This document shows positions 35,933-44,832 of a stretch of 64,000 bases of DNA, piece after piece (the stretch's first letter is position 1; the number at the start of each line of letters is the position of its first letter). Source of the DNA: WVZH01 sp034430895 (lineage in GTDB: Bacteria; Chloroflexota; Anaerolineae; Anaerolineales; E44-bin32). Under the pieces are notes generated by a model that worked only from the letters and a program-made list of their open reading frames with translations, was not told where the DNA came from and did no database searches. Both the position numbers and the translations under genes were made by a program. The stretch lies in the NCBI GenBank assembly GCA_034430895.1, contig DAOUDW010000112.1:1-64000 (forward strand), given 5' to 3'.

Positions 35933-37009
35933 ATGGGCGATTATATCAGGAAGATGCGTAGAATTATTCTCGTATCATTATGCCTGGCATTATTGATTCT
36001 TTTACTTCTGGTCGTATATTTTGTTTTTTTCACAGATGAAACACCAACCGGAAAAATCGTTTTCAGGCTTCCACCTGTACCCTTTATATCTGGAAAGTAC
36101 AGGCTGATAATTGCGGATAGCAATTTGAATGGGATGCACGAAATTTCTTTGAGCACAGGACCGCCCACATTTTCCCCTGATGGAAAATTCCTCGCCGTGG
36201 GTTGCCAGGACCCAACCAATCTATGTATTTACGATGTATCTGCTTTCGGTAATTATCGTAAGTACCCAATTGAATCGCCAAACCATCCAATTCTTGAAAA
36301 AAAATTTCCGTTGCCCGATGCGTGTCAATCAACTTTACAGCAAGATAGATTTCCCGAGTTGGAGTCGATCAGTTGGTCACCAGAGGGAGAGCGATTGATT
36401 GTGGTTTGTGAAGTGGATTATGGGGCATATGAAGCATGTATAATTGCTCTCTCAGATGGAACCCCGCAATGTTGGGATGGTACAGAGATAGACGGGAAGG
36501 TAACATCAGCTGTATGGTCGCCTGTTGAAGATCGAGTTGCGATTACCGTGAGTGGGGGGATATACCTTGTTGATTCAAACGGAGAAAACAGTAAATTCTT
36601 GGTCGAAGGATGGAGCCCAGAATGGTCACCGGAAGGAAAGCGAATCGCTTTCCTTCGTTTTGATGAAGATGCTCGATTTGATGAGGATGGCTTACCTCTC
36701 GCTCCCGTGATAGGGCGAAATATCTACGGCGGAATTGCGGTTATCAATATAGATGGAACCCATTCAGAGTGGATTTATCGCTATCCGCCATACGGTTCCA
36801 ATGATATGTACACAGAAATTTGGCCTTTTTGCGAAAATTTTAAGTGCAGACTGGCTTGGTCTCCTGATGATCGCTACATTGCTTTCAATTCGAGCCTCGG
36901 CGTTGGGCACCTCTACTATATTTTTCGGATTGATCTAAACACGAATGAAATTCGAATCTTGTCCCCCAACATTTCTCACTACTATTCCAAACCCGACTGG
37001 GGACCTTAA
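35933..37009 (+). CDS. Membrane-anchored TolB/WD-like beta-propeller protein
   Basis: 358 residues. A single N-terminal transmembrane helix (about 9-35) is followed by an extracytoplasmic propeller. Blades are marked by PTFSPDGKFLAVGC, ISWSPEGERLIVVCE, AVWSPVEDRVAITVS, PEWSPEGKRIAFLRF and LAWSPDDRYIAFNS. This is the 'SPDGxxIAF' pattern of PD40/TolB repeats, different from the propellers at 319 and 13479. Such proteins usually bind partners or peptides rather than catalyse. The DNA is AT-richer than its neighbours recN and clpC, consistent with recent insertion. Confidence 0.7.
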   Translation: MGDYIRKMRRIILVSLCLALLILLLLVVYFVFFTDETPTGKIVFRLPPVPFISGKYRLIIADSNLNGMHEISLSTGPPTFSPDGKFLAVGCQDPTNLCIYDVSAFGNYRKYPIESPNHPILEKKFPLPDACQSTLQQDRFPELESISWSPEGERLIVVCEVDYGAYEACIIALSDGTPQCWDGTEIDGKVTSAVWSPVEDRVAITVSGGIYLVDSNGENSKFLVEGWSPEWSPEGKRIAFLRFDEDARFDEDGLPLAPVIGRNIYGGIAVINIDGTHSEWIYRYPPYGSNDMYTEIWPFCENFKCRLAWSPDDRYIAFNSSLGVGHLYYIFRIDLNTNEIRILSPNISHYYSKPDWGP

Positions 37010-37051
37010 GAGTTGCTCCGGATTCTAATTGATCCATGTGGAAATTAATAA

Positions 37052-37084
37052 CCCACAATGATGCCGTTCCGGTAACATTGTGGG
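37052..37084. terminator. Long hairpin between convergent genes
   Basis: Nine-base stem CCCACAATG / CATTGTGGG with a 15-base loop that has its own CCG/CGG pairing. No T-run, so termination is not certain. The right arm continues into CTAAGC; CCGGTAACATTGTGGGCTAAGC vaguely resembles the end of the dispersed repeat. Confidence 0.45.
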
Positions 37085-37121
37085 CTAAGCAGTACAATAT
37101 TTCTGGTAAAACAGTCGTCGT

Positions 37122-39596
37122 TTAGGCAGAGACCTCGTCTTTAATCTCGATCGGCGTCCCTTTATCGAAACGCTGAAACACGATGCCCTCTTCCTCGTCG
37201 TGATCGACGATGATCGTGTCGCCCTCTTTGAACTCGCCTTGGAGAATTTTCACCGAAAGCGGGCTTTCGATATGTTTCTGCAACGCTCGTCGCAGTGGTC
37301 GGGCACCGAATGTGGGATCGTAGCCTTCCTCCGACAACCAGGTTCTGGCCACCTCGCTCAACTGCACGTTCAAGCCGTACTCAGCCAGACGTTCCTGGAT
37401 TTGTTCCATCTGCAAGTCGACGATCGCAAGCATTTGTTCCGAAGTAAGCGGAGAGAAAATGATGATTTCGTCGATGCGGTTGAGGAATTCCGGCCGGAAG
37501 GTGTCTTTGAGCGCTTTTTCGATTTTCTCCTCCGACTTGCGCTGATCGTCCATTCCGCCTTGCCCATGGAAACCCAGCGTGCCCGAGTGGGTGACGAACT
37601 CCGTGCCCAGGTTGGAAGTCATAATCAGGACCGTGTTGCGGAAATCAACCACGCGCCCCTGGCCATCCGTCAAACGCCCGTCGTCGAGGATCTGCAGGAG
37701 AGAGTTCCATACTTCCGGGTGTGCCTTTTCGATTTCGTCGAAGAGGATCACTCGATATGGACGGCGTCGAACAGACTCAGTGAGTTGGCCGCCTTCCTCG
37801 TATCCGATGTAGCCCGGAGGCGCCCCAAAGAGACGCGAAACGGTGTGTTGTTCGCGGTATTCACTCATATCCACCCGCACTAACGCCTCTTCGTCATCAA
37901 ACATAAATTCTGCCAGCGCCTTCGCCATTTCAGTTTTTCCAACGCCAGAGGAACCCAGGAAGATGAATGACCCGATCGGCCGTTTTGGATCTTTCAATCC
38001 GGCACGAGCGCGCCGGATGGCGTCTGCCAACGCATGGATTGCTTCTTCTTGTCCAACGATTCTCTCGTGGAGCCGTTCTTCCATGTGCAGCAGTTTCTCC
38101 GCTTCGGTTTCCATCATTTGACTGACCGGAATACCCGTCCACATGTGAACGACTTCTGCGATATCGTTCTCATCGACCACTTCATCCAACTGGTGTTCTG
38201 CCTCCCAGCGGTCACGTTTCTCGTGAAATTCCGTTTCCACACGGATGCGTTCAGCCTTCTTTTCCGCGGCACGTTCGTAGTCCCGTTCAATACCGGCATG
38301 CTCTTCTTCGGCCAGGAGGCGATCAATCTCGGCCTTCGTCTCCTTTAAGTCATCCGGAAGGGAGTAGAGCGCCACACGCAGTTTTGCAGCGGATTCATCG
38401 ATGAGATCGATGGCCTTATCCGGAAGATGGCGATCGGTGACATAGCGCTGCGAGAGTCTGGCGGCAGCAACGAGCGCTTCATCGGAAAACCGCACCTTGT
38501 GATGCGCCTCGTAGCGGTCTCGCAGTCCCTGGAGCATCTCGATGGTTTCGTCAACCGATGGCTCGTCTACGTAAACCGGTGCGAAGCGTCTTTCCAGTGC
38601 GGCGTCCTTTTCGATGTGTTTGTGATATTCATCGAGTGTCGTTGCACCGATGCACTGCAGTTCACCGCGAGACAACGCCGGTTTTAACATATTGGATGCA
38701 TCCATTGCACCCTGTGCGGCACCCGCGCCAACGACGGTGTGCAGCTCATCGATCATGAGAATAATCTCGCCTTCTGCGCGTTGGATCTCCTCGATGGATG
38801 CCTTCAGGCGCTCCTCGAATTCCCCCCGGAAGCGCGAACCGGCGATCATCGCACCCAGATCCAAAGAGACCACCTGTTTACCACTGAGAATTTCAGGCAC
38901 GTCGTTATTGGCGATTTTCTGTGCCAACCCCTCGACGATGGCCGTCTTGCCCACACCTGCCTCGCCAATCAGCACAGGGTTGTTCTTGGTGCGGCGGGAA
39001 AGGATTTGAATCACGCGCAAGATCTCCTGATCCCGTCCAATGACCGGATCGAGTTTTCCCTCCTTGGCTAGCTGCGTCAGATCACGAGAGTACTTTTCCA
39101 GTGTGCGATAGCGCGATTCCGCTTTCCGATCGGTGACCCGCTGCCCGCCGCGTATCTCTTTAACCGCGTTATACACCCGGTCTTTGGTGATATCTTCTTC
39201 AACGAGTAAACGGGAGATGGCAGTATTTCTCTCGGACAGGATCGCCAGAAAGAGGTGCTCCGTGGAGATATATTCGTCCTCCAACCGGCTGGCTTCCTGA
39301 TTGGCCATATCGACCACGCGTTTAACACGCGGCGTGATGAATATCTGTCCTGCGCCACCACCGTAAATATTCGCTTTCGGCGTGCCGCGCAATTGATCGT
39401 CGATCCGTTCAGTGAGGGAGTCGATATCGACGTTTAATTTTTCCAATATCTGTGTAATCACACCTTGGGGCTGCTCGATGAGTGCCAAGAGAATATGTTC
39501 GGTGTCGATTTGATTGTGTCCATAGCGCTGGATAATCTCAGCAGCGCGTTGAGCGGCATCTTGCGCCCGCTCGGTAAAGCGATCAAAACGCATCAT
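37122..39596 (-). CDS. clpC: ClpC-type AAA+ unfoldase
   Basis: 824 residues. The start at 39596 follows AAGGA and gives the usual MMRFDRFTERAQDAAQ; the open frame further upstream is not protein-like. Two Clp_N repeats (1-145), AAA-1 with GEAGVGKTAIVEGLA and LMIDELHTVVGAG, a short middle region with a UVR-like helix (AGIERDYERAAEKKAERIR), and AAA-2 with GSSGVGKTEMAKALAE and ILFDEIEKAHPEV. The short middle domain argues for ClpC rather than ClpB. It unfolds substrates for ClpP or acts in stress repair. It is divergent from a hybrid kinase, with an inverted repeat between them. Confidence 0.9.
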   Translation of the reverse strand: MMRFDRFTERAQDAAQRAAEIIQRYGHNQIDTEHILLALIEQPQGVITQILEKLNVDIDSLTERIDDQLRGTPKANIYGGGAGQIFITPRVKRVVDMANQEASRLEDEYISTEHLFLAILSERNTAISRLLVEEDITKDRVYNAVKEIRGGQRVTDRKAESRYRTLEKYSRDLTQLAKEGKLDPVIGRDQEILRVIQILSRRTKNNPVLIGEAGVGKTAIVEGLAQKIANNDVPEILSGKQVVSLDLGAMIAGSRFRGEFEERLKASIEEIQRAEGEIILMIDELHTVVGAGAAQGAMDASNMLKPALSRGELQCIGATTLDEYHKHIEKDAALERRFAPVYVDEPSVDETIEMLQGLRDRYEAHHKVRFSDEALVAAARLSQRYVTDRHLPDKAIDLIDESAAKLRVALYSLPDDLKETKAEIDRLLAEEEHAGIERDYERAAEKKAERIRVETEFHEKRDRWEAEHQLDEVVDENDIAEVVHMWTGIPVSQMMETEAEKLLHMEERLHERIVGQEEAIHALADAIRRARAGLKDPKRPIGSFIFLGSSGVGKTEMAKALAEFMFDDEEALVRVDMSEYREQHTVSRLFGAPPGYIGYEEGGQLTESVRRRPYRVILFDEIEKAHPEVWNSLLQILDDGRLTDGQGRVVDFRNTVLIMTSNLGTEFVTHSGTLGFHGQGGMDDQRKSEEKIEKALKDTFRPEFLNRIDEIIIFSPLTSEQMLAIVDLQMEQIQERLAEYGLNVQLSEVARTWLSEEGYDPTFGARPLRRALQKHIESPLSVKILQGEFKEGDTIIVDHDEEEGIVFQRFDKGTPIEIKDEVSA

Positions 39597-39958
39597 GGGA
39601 ACCGTCCTTATGTGCACGACATTGCCGGTGCACAGCTTACCCCAATTATATCTACCAACAAGGGATAATAGCATAAGAAACATATAAGAGGCCACTAACC
39701 TACAACGCTCATATGAAGCTCCACCTTTATCGACTCAATCTAAAGTTGTTTTGTAGGGCAGTCGTAAGGTGAAAAATGTCCCGAATGACCTATTATTGCT
39801 TTATGTATTACGTGTCCCAGCTTGGGACACACATTTTGAGACGGTAAAGAGTCTCGCGGCTATCGTAAAACCAAGGGGTAGTACCTTTAGCAGTTGACGT
39901 TACAACCCGTTCTGTGTCCATATCCACATACTTACAACTGCTGGAGTGTATTTACGCA
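39597..39958. other. Divergent region between clpC and the hybrid kinase
   Basis: 362 bases holding both promoters. The only named element is the perfect inverted repeat at 39812-39830. A GTG start at 39914 would extend the kinase by 15 residues. No CtsR-like heptad pair could be identified. Confidence 0.5.
39812..39830. promoter_or_regulatory. Perfect inverted repeat, candidate operator
   Basis: GTGTCCCA-GCT-TGGGACAC: eight-base arms and a three-base centre, too tight for an RNA hairpin loop and typical of a dimeric-repressor site. It lies 216 bases before the clpC start and 129 before the kinase start. Confidence 0.5.
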
Positions 39959-42895
39959 ATGGGGTTGATCGTGCAAATAACGCCTATTATGCTCATCTCG
40001 CTCTTCGCCGCAGTGACCACTGCACTGATGGCGGTTTTTCTTTTTCATAACCTTTCCGTGCCGAAAGCAAGACATGCGGTAACACTCCTCTGCATTTCCT
40101 GCATCATCTGGTTGATTGCGGACGCCATGAAATCTGCCAGCCCCACATTTTCATCCATGTTATTCTGGGAACACATCCGCTTCATTGGCGTGTTGACGCT
40201 TCCGTTGTCGTGGATTTTGTTTATCGCCCGTTACACAGGAAACGATGCATGGATCTCACGCAAGGCAGTGGCCGGCCTGAGCATAATCCCAATCGCCTCC
40301 ATTCTTCTACTCATTACCAATCCCCTGCATTATTTGTTCTGGTCAAGCGTCTCGATGGAAATGAGTGCATCAGCTTCGATACTGGCAACGGTCAACGGTC
40401 CTGTTTACTGGGTACATCTCGCATATTCCTACACGCTCCTCGGCATCGGCACTTTCCTACTGCTTCGTATGTTTACACATACCAATAGTCTTTGGCGCCC
40501 ACAAATGATGCTTCTTGGCACAACCGTATTCATCGGCTGGGTGTTAAATATTCTTGAAGAAGTCGGTGTGGTGGATATCCTCCCGATTGATCCGACTGCA
40601 ATGGTCATGAGCATTATGCTGCCTGTCATGGCCTGGGTAGTTCACAGATTGCGCTCAATTGCGGTTCTGCCGGCGACGCGAGGAGCGATCATTGATGGCA
40701 TGCAGGATGGAGTCATTGTCCTCGATTCGAGGGGCAAGATCATCTACCTGAATGCGGCCGCAAAAAGATTATTTGACCACAATGACTCAGAAAAGATCGA
40801 AGATAGTATCGAGCGAGTCTGGCCGGGTTTGTGGGATATTCTGGACAATCTACCAGGTGATGCAGAGATAACTAACGAGGTCATCGTGTATCGGGGCGCC
40901 GAGGAGTACACTTATGATGTGCGTATATCCCCGGTGAGGGATTGGTCTGACCAGGTATTGAGCCGCCTGATGGTGATTCGCGATATCACCAAAAGGAAGC
41001 GGGCGGAAGCAAGAGTCTTGGAAAGCGAAGAGCGCTATCGCCTGTTGGCCAAGAACTCCACCGATGTCATCACCCGCCATGATCCCCACGGCACTTTTCT
41101 ATACGTCTCACCCGCCTGCTTGGCTACGCTGGGCTACGATCCAGAAGAACTGGTCGGGAAGTCGATATTCGACTACGTCCACGCCGATGATCGTGAGGAT
41201 GTACTCAAGGCGCATGTCCGTATCTTGTCCGAGCCCAGGACGCACACCATATCCTATCGTTTACGCCGCAAGGATAATGGCTACATTTGGGTGGAGACCT
41301 CCAGCCGCACCATTTATGCCGCTGGCCGCGATGGAGGCGGACCAAATGAGATCGTCTCCGTTTCACGGGACATCACCGAGCGAAAATTCGCCGAGGATGC
41401 ACTATTCTCCGAGCGCGAAAGGCTGCTTATAACCCTGGAAAGTATCGGTGATGGGGTCTTGGCTTTAGATGCAGATGGTCGTGTGGTTCTTGCCAACCCA
41501 CAAGCCGAGGAACACCTTACAGCTTTGGCTGGTGTAGGAATCGGAGAGGTGATTACCTGTTTGGGGGATCGATCACTTGAATCCTATTTGATGCCCCCAA
41601 CTCGTGGCAAAGCCTGCCACGAAATTAAACTTACAGATCCATCCCCACGATTCTTTGAAGTGGTCGCCCAACCAATGGGGAACGGATCCAAATCGAGTGG
41701 CTGGGTCTTGGTCACGCGAGATATCACGGACGAACGGGAAACACAACGTCGCGTCCAACTCCAAGACCGGTTGGCTGCCGTTGGACAACTGGCGGCAGGA
41801 ATCGCGCATGATTTCAACAATATCATCGGTGCAATCATCCTGTATAGTGAAATGGTGCTGCAGACCCCCGACCTCGGCGAGAAAAATCGGGAACGTTTGA
41901 CAACGATAATCCAACAAGCAGGACGAGCAGCCACGCTTACGCATCAGATACTGGATTTCAGCCGCCGGACGGTAATGGACCAGGCGCCGATGGATCTGAT
42001 TTCCTTTCTCAAAGAGACTGAAAAATTACTCTCGAGAACCCTGCGCGAAAATATACAGCTCAAATTGAGTCTTTCGGATACCAATTGTGTGATCAACGCC
42101 GACCCGACTCGCATTCAACAAATCATCATGAACTTGGCCTTCAATGCGCAGGATGCAATGCCCAAAGGCGGAGAACTCTGTTTTGATCTTTCTCGCATTC
42201 GCGTCGTAGAAGGCAAGCCTGCACCTTATCGTGATATGGGACCGGGATCGTGGATTCAATTGAAGGTTACGGATACCGGTGGGGGGATGCCGCCAGAAAT
42301 CACACAACATATATTCGAGCCGTTTTTCACCACGAAAGAGCCAGGAGTTGGTAGCGGCTTGGGGTTGGCACAAGTCTACGGGATCGTCAAACAGCATGGA
42401 GGATATATCGACGTTGAGAGCCACGTTGGCCAGGGAACGACTTTCGACATCTTCGTTCCAGCCCTCGAAGTGCCGGTTGAGCAATCCACTACATTGCCCG
42501 GGACATTTGCTGCAAGCGGGCAACAGGAGCAAATCTTGGTGGTGGAAGACGATGAGGCCACGCTTAACGCCGTCTTCGAAATCTTAGAGACATTAAACTA
42601 CCGTGTTTTTACGGCATGTGATGGACGCCAGGCCCTGGAAGTTATTGAACAGGAAAATGGGAATATCGATTTGATACTCAGCGATCTGGTACTACCCGAG
42701 ATGGGTGGGGTGGATCTTTATCGAGAACTCGAAAACCGCAACATCGACACAAAAGTCATCTTTATGACCGGATACCCACTCGGTACCGGCACCAAGGAAC
42801 TTCTCGACTACAACAAAGTTACCTGGATACAGAAACCCATCCGCTCGGAAACGTTAGCGAACGTCATCCACAACGCAATTAACGGCAAGAATTAA
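39959..42895 (+). CDS. Hybrid sensor histidine kinase: 7TM, PAS repeats, kinase core, receiver
   Basis: 978 residues from the ATG at 39959 (GGAG upstream); a GTG at 39914 is possible. Order: seven-helix membrane sensor of the HisKA_7TM type (1-215); three PAS domains (about 225-590), the second with the classic YRLLAKNSTDVI...GYDPEELVGKS; HisKA with H617 in AAGIAHDFNN; HATPase with NLAFNAQDAM and TDTGGGMPP; and a C-terminal receiver with phospho-acceptor D909 in LILSDLVLPEM. The receiver implies a phosphorelay to an unlinked His-phosphotransfer protein, or an internal brake. No partner regulator is adjacent. Signal unknown. Confidence 0.9.
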   Translation: MGLIVQITPIMLISLFAAVTTALMAVFLFHNLSVPKARHAVTLLCISCIIWLIADAMKSASPTFSSMLFWEHIRFIGVLTLPLSWILFIARYTGNDAWISRKAVAGLSIIPIASILLLITNPLHYLFWSSVSMEMSASASILATVNGPVYWVHLAYSYTLLGIGTFLLLRMFTHTNSLWRPQMMLLGTTVFIGWVLNILEEVGVVDILPIDPTAMVMSIMLPVMAWVVHRLRSIAVLPATRGAIIDGMQDGVIVLDSRGKIIYLNAAAKRLFDHNDSEKIEDSIERVWPGLWDILDNLPGDAEITNEVIVYRGAEEYTYDVRISPVRDWSDQVLSRLMVIRDITKRKRAEARVLESEERYRLLAKNSTDVITRHDPHGTFLYVSPACLATLGYDPEELVGKSIFDYVHADDREDVLKAHVRILSEPRTHTISYRLRRKDNGYIWVETSSRTIYAAGRDGGGPNEIVSVSRDITERKFAEDALFSERERLLITLESIGDGVLALDADGRVVLANPQAEEHLTALAGVGIGEVITCLGDRSLESYLMPPTRGKACHEIKLTDPSPRFFEVVAQPMGNGSKSSGWVLVTRDITDERETQRRVQLQDRLAAVGQLAAGIAHDFNNIIGAIILYSEMVLQTPDLGEKNRERLTTIIQQAGRAATLTHQILDFSRRTVMDQAPMDLISFLKETEKLLSRTLRENIQLKLSLSDTNCVINADPTRIQQIIMNLAFNAQDAMPKGGELCFDLSRIRVVEGKPAPYRDMGPGSWIQLKVTDTGGGMPPEITQHIFEPFFTTKEPGVGSGLGLAQVYGIVKQHGGYIDVESHVGQGTTFDIFVPALEVPVEQSTTLPGTFAASGQQEQILVVEDDEATLNAVFEILETLNYRVFTACDGRQALEVIEQENGNIDLILSDLVLPEMGGVDLYRELENRNIDTKVIFMTGYPLGTGTKELLDYNKVTWIQKPIRSETLANVIHNAINGKN

Positions 42896-42907
42896 GCAGC
42901 TGGTGAA

Positions 42908-43552
42908 TTAAGTTTTCTTCACCGCAATTGCCAAGCCATCCCCGGCTGGAAATACATGGGATATCAGGTTTTGATCAGCCGCAAGCCGCTGGTTAAATCC
43001 GCGCATGATTTGGGTTCTGGATTCTACATTGTTGGGATCTACGATCGCGCCGTGACGGAAAACATTGTGTGCCGCAATCACGCCGCCCGGTTTCGTGTTG
43101 GCCAGTGCCCAATCCAGATATGCCGGATACCCATCTTTTTCAGCATCGATGAACACGAAATCGAAAGGACCATCTGTGTCGAGCTCGCGCAATAACTCAT
43201 GCGCATCTCCCACAAGGACCTGCGTACGCTCTTCCAGGCCGGCAAGCCGAAAATGCTCTTCGGCGACCGTGGCGTGATGTGATTCTTTTTCCAGCGTTAT
43301 CAGGTGTCCATCAGACAGTAGTCCTCGTGCGATCCAGGTACCACTATAACCGCCCAAAGTGCCGATCTCTACTGCGGTACGAGCGCCGCATGCAGCGACG
43401 AGGAATTGAAGAAAACGGCCCTCTTCGGGTTTGATCGAAATGGCCGGTAGACCTTTTTCCGGGGTTTGCTTTCGAATGAGTCTGAGGACTTCGTCTTCAA
43501 CTGCAAAGGTTTCGCGCAGATAGTTCTCAAGGGCTGCGTTGTACGTTGGCAT
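42908..43552 (-). CDS. SAM-dependent O-methyltransferase (COMT/CCoAOMT-like)
   Basis: 214 residues, standard for family 3 O-methyltransferases. The SAM loop is AVEIGTLGGYSG (about 60-71); the metal and catalytic region is FDFVFIDAEKDGYPAYLDWA followed by GGVIAAHNVFRHG, where the usual 'DN' metal ligand pair appears as HN. That substitution may affect metal binding. Family members methylate catechols or other hydroxylated aromatics; the substrate here is unknown. GGAGA precedes the ATG. Confidence 0.85.
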   Translation of the reverse strand: MPTYNAALENYLRETFAVEDEVLRLIRKQTPEKGLPAISIKPEEGRFLQFLVAACGARTAVEIGTLGGYSGTWIARGLLSDGHLITLEKESHHATVAEEHFRLAGLEERTQVLVGDAHELLRELDTDGPFDFVFIDAEKDGYPAYLDWALANTKPGGVIAAHNVFRHGAIVDPNNVESRTQIMRGFNQRLAADQNLISHVFPAGDGLAIAVKKT

Positions 43553-43662
43553 TACGCTCTCCGATCAAATTCACTCTAGCTCACTATCTATTCATACGGG
43601 TTGGGCCCCATTTTCGGTTCAGCACCTTGAATTATACCTTCGCACTCCAGTAGAATTCCGAC

Positions 43663-44751
43663 ATGACTTCACCCGTCGCAAAAGCATTGCTCACCTGGTA
43701 CGAAAAAAACGCTCGTGTTTTACCCTGGCGAGAGACGCGCGACCCATATGCGATATGGGTTTCTGAGGTCATGCTGCAACAAACACGGGTGCAAACCGTG
43801 CTGTCCTACTATCGACGTTGGATGGAGTCCTTTCCCACGATCGATGCTTTGGCAGAAGCCGATCTCGACCTCGTCCTCTCGCGCTGGGAGGGTTTGGGCT
43901 ATTACCGTAGAGCCCACAACCTGCGTCAGGCCGCACAGTACGTAGTTGCAAATTTGGGTGGAAAACTACCCCGAAATATCGACGAATTGAGACAACTTCC
44001 GGGGATAGGGCCTTACATTGCCGCGGCGATTGCCGCGCTGTCATTCAATCAAAATGTCATCGCTCTGGACGGCAATCTGCGTAGGGTGATCTCCCGGGTG
44101 ATGGACCTTGATCTCGACCCGCGCACGCCGGAAGGGGAACGCCAGGTTCGAACGTGGGCGTTTAGCCGGCTTCCAAGGGGAAGCGCTTCCGAATTCAATC
44201 AAGCCTGGATGGATTTGGGCTCCTTGATTTGCACGCCGAGATCCCCGTCTTGTGAGCAATGTCCCCTCAAATTGCAGTGTGAGAGTTATACCAACGGCAC
44301 ACAAGCGCTACGTCCGGTCCGTTCACCCAAATCCCCGATCCCCCATCGTGAAGTGGCAGCGGGAGTCCTGCTGCGGAATGGAAAAGTATTGATCGGCCGC
44401 AGACCGCCAGATGGATTGCTGGCGGGATTGTGGGAATTCCCGGGAGGCACGAAAGAGCCAGGGGAAACGCTGCCGCAATGCCTGCAGCGAGAGTGGCAGG
44501 AGGAACTTGGGGTTTCCGTAGAAATAGATCGTTTCCTGGGGAAGTTCGAGCATGCCTACACTCATTTTCGTGTAACGATCTCGGCTTATCTCTGCCATTT
44601 GCTCGGCGGAGAACCGGCAGCACTCGAGCATTCGGAGATTTTGTGGGTTTCACCCCATAATCTGGGCGATTACCCGATGGGAAAGATCGATCGCATGATT
44701 GCACACGTGCTTGCCTCCAACAACGGGGTTTCAAACCAGAAGAGAGAATAA
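43663..44751 (+). CDS. mutY: A/G-specific adenine glycosylase with an intact C-terminal Nudix box
   Basis: 362 residues. It removes adenine mispaired with 8-oxoguanine. N-terminal domain: catalytic Glu in WVSEVMLQQTRVQTV, helix-hairpin-helix LPGIGPYIAAAI, catalytic Asp in VIALDGNLRRV, and 4Fe-4S ligands C-x6-C-x2-C-x5-C in CTPRSPSCEQCPLKLQC. The C-terminal domain (about 225-350) normally only recognises 8-oxoG and has lost Nudix catalysis. Here it keeps a full Nudix box: GGTKEPGE, seven residues, then REWQEELG. It may therefore also hydrolyse damaged nucleotides. Confidence 0.92.
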   Translation: MTSPVAKALLTWYEKNARVLPWRETRDPYAIWVSEVMLQQTRVQTVLSYYRRWMESFPTIDALAEADLDLVLSRWEGLGYYRRAHNLRQAAQYVVANLGGKLPRNIDELRQLPGIGPYIAAAIAALSFNQNVIALDGNLRRVISRVMDLDLDPRTPEGERQVRTWAFSRLPRGSASEFNQAWMDLGSLICTPRSPSCEQCPLKLQCESYTNGTQALRPVRSPKSPIPHREVAAGVLLRNGKVLIGRRPPDGLLAGLWEFPGGTKEPGETLPQCLQREWQEELGVSVEIDRFLGKFEHAYTHFRVTISAYLCHLLGGEPAALEHSEILWVSPHNLGDYPMGKIDRMIAHVLASNNGVSNQKRE

Positions 44752-44793
44752 TTTAGGGAGTATAAATGAGTATTGCAGCATTGGATCTGCACC

Positions 44794-44832
44794 ATGAATA
44801 AACTTCGAATTTCGTTGGTTTGGGTTTTATGA
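44794..44832 (+). CDS. Twelve-codon upstream frame overlapping the PBP start
   Basis: ATG at 44794 opens MNKLRISLVWVL and stops at TGA 44830-44832, which overlaps the ATG of the penicillin-binding protein gene (ATGA). The PBP gene has no good ribosome binding site of its own, so this frame could deliver ribosomes to it by coupling. It is short enough to be chance. Confidence 0.25.
   Translation: MNKLRISLVWVL

Noticed and set aside
39597..39695. N-terminal extension of ClpC by 33 residues
   Set aside because: ClpC proteins start with MMRFDRFTERAQ-like sequence; AAGGA precedes the ATG at 39596.
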